From Lactobacillaceae bacterium (lineage in GTDB: Bacteria; Bacillota; Bacilli; Lactobacillales; Lactobacillaceae): DNA of 44,077 nt. The stretch covers positions 1 through 44,077 of the forward strand of contig CADFHB010000007.1 of NCBI GenBank assembly GCA_902834055.1. The letters run 5' to 3'. Both the position numbers and the translations under genes were made by a program. Positions 43,054 through 44,077 of this stretch are shown here, piece by piece (the first letter of the stretch is position 1; each line of letters opens with the position of its first letter). Below the pieces are notes generated by a model. That model was not told the DNA's origin and made no database searches. It was given only the letters and a program-made list of their open reading frames with translations.

Positions 43054-43929
43054 ATGGATACAAAACAGTATCGGTATACCGGTAAAGATTTTAAAATCAA
43101 GCAGGCACCAACCTTTGTTGCCGACTCCAGTGACGAGCTGAAGAGCATCAAAAAGCGGGTCAAGCAGAACTTAAAACACATTCGGGAGGCCCAAAAGAAG
43201 ATGTATGCTCGGCGGCACTACAGCGTCCTGGTCGTTTTTCAGGCCATGGATGCCGCAGGGAAGGACAGTATGATTGCTCACATCTTTTCAGGCGTTAACC
43301 CGGTCGGCTTTAAGGTGGCTAACTTTAAGCAGCCCACTTCCCAGGAACTGCGCCACGACTACCTCTGGCGGATCAACCGAGAGTTGCCGCTGCGTGGTGA
43401 CATTGGGGTTTTTAACCGGTCCTACTACGAGGATGTTTTGGTGTCCCGAGTCCACCCCGAGATTATCTTGAATAGTAATCTTCCAGGCATTCACTCCCTT
43501 AAGGACGTGAATGACCACTTCTTTGAGAACCGCTACCAGGATATCCGGGAATATGAGAAGTACCTAACCCGTAATGGTTATATCGTCTTGAAGTTCTTCT
43601 TGCACGTTTCTAAGGATGAACAGAAGCGGCGGTTCTTAGCCCGGATCGACCGGCCGGAGAAGAACTGGAAGTTTTCGGCGGCAGATATTCGGGAACGTCA
43701 GTACTGGGATCAGTACCAGGCGGCCTATGAAAAGGCGATTGATGCCACCGCCACGAAGGAGAATCCCTGGTATGTTATCCCGGCGGACGATAAGTGGTAT
43801 TCCCGGCTGATTGTTTCGGACATCATTACCAAGCGGATTGAGAAGCTGCCATTATCGTACCCCGAATTAACTGACCAGCAGGCGATTGAACTGAAGACCG
43901 CCCGGCAGCGTTTGTTGGATGAGAAATAA
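43054..43929 (+). CDS. ppk2: Polyphosphate kinase 2 family protein
   Basis: This enzyme transfers phosphate between polyphosphate and nucleotides, typically making ADP or ATP (or GTP) from polyphosphate. It has 291 residues, a one-domain PPK2. Walker A is FQAMDAAGKDSMIAHIFSGV near residue 65. The lid and Walker B regions read LWRINRELPLRGDIGVFNRS and YYEDVLVSRVHP. KRRFLARIDRPEKNWKFS and WYVIPADDKWYSRL are conserved family blocks. The nucleotide preference (class I, II or III) is not certain. AAGGAGGA precedes the ATG, with TGG-TATAGG as a weak promoter. It is divergent from the tcyP leader. Confidence 0.92.
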   Translation: MDTKQYRYTGKDFKIKQAPTFVADSSDELKSIKKRVKQNLKHIREAQKKMYARRHYSVLVVFQAMDAAGKDSMIAHIFSGVNPVGFKVANFKQPTSQELRHDYLWRINRELPLRGDIGVFNRSYYEDVLVSRVHPEIILNSNLPGIHSLKDVNDHFFENRYQDIREYEKYLTRNGYIVLKFFLHVSKDEQKRRFLARIDRPEKNWKFSAADIRERQYWDQYQAAYEKAIDATATKENPWYVIPADDKWYSRLIVSDIITKRIEKLPLSYPELTDQQAIELKTARQRLLDEK

Positions 43930-43942
43930 TTGATAATGATAT

Positions 43943-43981
43943 GACGCTAGTATTCGGCTTTGACGCGGACTAGCGTCTTTT
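43943..43981 (+). terminator. ppk2 terminator
   Basis: GACGCTAGT (43943-43951) pairs with ACTAGCGTC (43969-43977), followed by TTTTATTT. The loop contains TTCGGCTTTG, as in the hairpin at 2334-2385. Confidence 0.85.
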
Positions 43982-43992
43982 ATTTAGATACG

Positions 43993-44021
43993 AAAAAAAG
44001 CACCCGCCGAAACGAGTGCTT
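43993..44021 (-). terminator. Terminator after tRNA-Lys
   Basis: On the minus strand AAGCACTCG pairs with CGGGTGCTT (one G-U pair), followed by seven T, just past the tRNA 3' end. Confidence 0.85.
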
Positions 44022-44026
44022 ACTGA

Positions 44027-44077
44027 TGGGCAGTCAGGGGATCGAACCCTGGACCCACGGATTAAGAGTCCGTTGCT
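44027..44077 (-). tRNA. tRNA-Lys(CUU), 5' part outside the window
   Basis: The minus strand shows the anticodon arm ACGGA-CTCTTAA-TCCGT with anticodon CTT, variable loop GGGTC, T arm CAGGG-TTCGATC-CCCTG, then acceptor strand ACTGCCC and discriminator A. The D arm and 5' acceptor are cut by the window edge. The next bases are TCA rather than CCA, so the 3' end is not encoded and must be added enzymatically. Confidence 0.9.

Noticed and set aside
43288..43518. Overlapping open frames inside ppk2 and many others opposite gyrA, gyrB, mnmG and asnB
   Set aside because: They lie wholly within well-supported genes, lack ribosome binding sites and show no family resemblance.

Overview
The window is the replication-origin region of a low-to-mid G+C Lactobacillaceae chromosome. 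The gene order rpmH-dnaA-dnaN-S4 protein-recF-gyrB-gyrA, followed by rpsF-ssb-rpsR and gdpP-rplI-dnaB, is the classic Bacillota oriC neighbourhood. The roughly half G+C composition by eye, the Lys/Orn-type MurE and the protein sequences fit a Limosilactobacillus-like species. The genus is inferred; no database search was possible. Genes left of the origin (about 20.2-22.1 kb) run mostly on the minus strand and genes to the right mostly on the plus strand, so most are co-directional with replication.

Left arm. Positions 1-5.2 kb are accessory: an aldo/keto reductase cut by the window edge, a divergent LysR regulator, a Cof-type HAD phosphatase, a glycosyltransferase broken by three frameshifts, and an asparaginase. 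A 33-bp dispersed repeat occurs twice here in inverted orientation, each copy beside a terminator hairpin. Positions 5.2-11.7 kb hold a DUF915-type hydrolase coupled to a PTS EIIC, the murE-lepB envelope pair and asnB. Positions 11.9-20.2 kb are the conserved rpmH-rnpA-yidC-jag-mnmE-mnmG block. It is interrupted between jag and yidC by two gamma-glutamyl genes, a C26 hydrolase and a GshA-type glutamate-cysteine ligase. mnmE has its own promoter followed by an unexpected terminator-like hairpin.

Origin. oriC is bipartite. A cluster of DnaA boxes lies upstream of dnaA. A second cluster lies between dnaA and dnaN, followed by a GC cluster, TAG-type DnaA-trios and an AT-rich unwinding element.

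Right arm. After gyrA come rpsF-ssb-rpsR, a damaged zinc-ribbon membrane protein, and an AgrC-like histidine kinase inactivated by a frameshift and an in-frame stop. Then follow gdpP-rplI-dnaB, an MFS exporter, a highly expressed-looking alcohol/aldehyde dehydrogenase pair, a TcyP-type cystine symporter, a PPK2 polyphosphate kinase and the 3' part of tRNA-Lys(CUU).

The most interesting find is the leader of the cystine symporter, 42.73-42.98 kb on the minus strand. It has a near-consensus promoter, then a 36-codon ORF with a strong ribosome binding site and a Cys-Cys-Ala-Cys-Cys core. Nested inverted repeats can sequester that ribosome binding site. A mutually exclusive 12-bp pairing joins the first Cys codons to the ORF stop region. 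An intrinsic terminator sits just before the symporter gene. This looks like a cysteine-sensing translation-coupled attenuator controlling cystine uptake.
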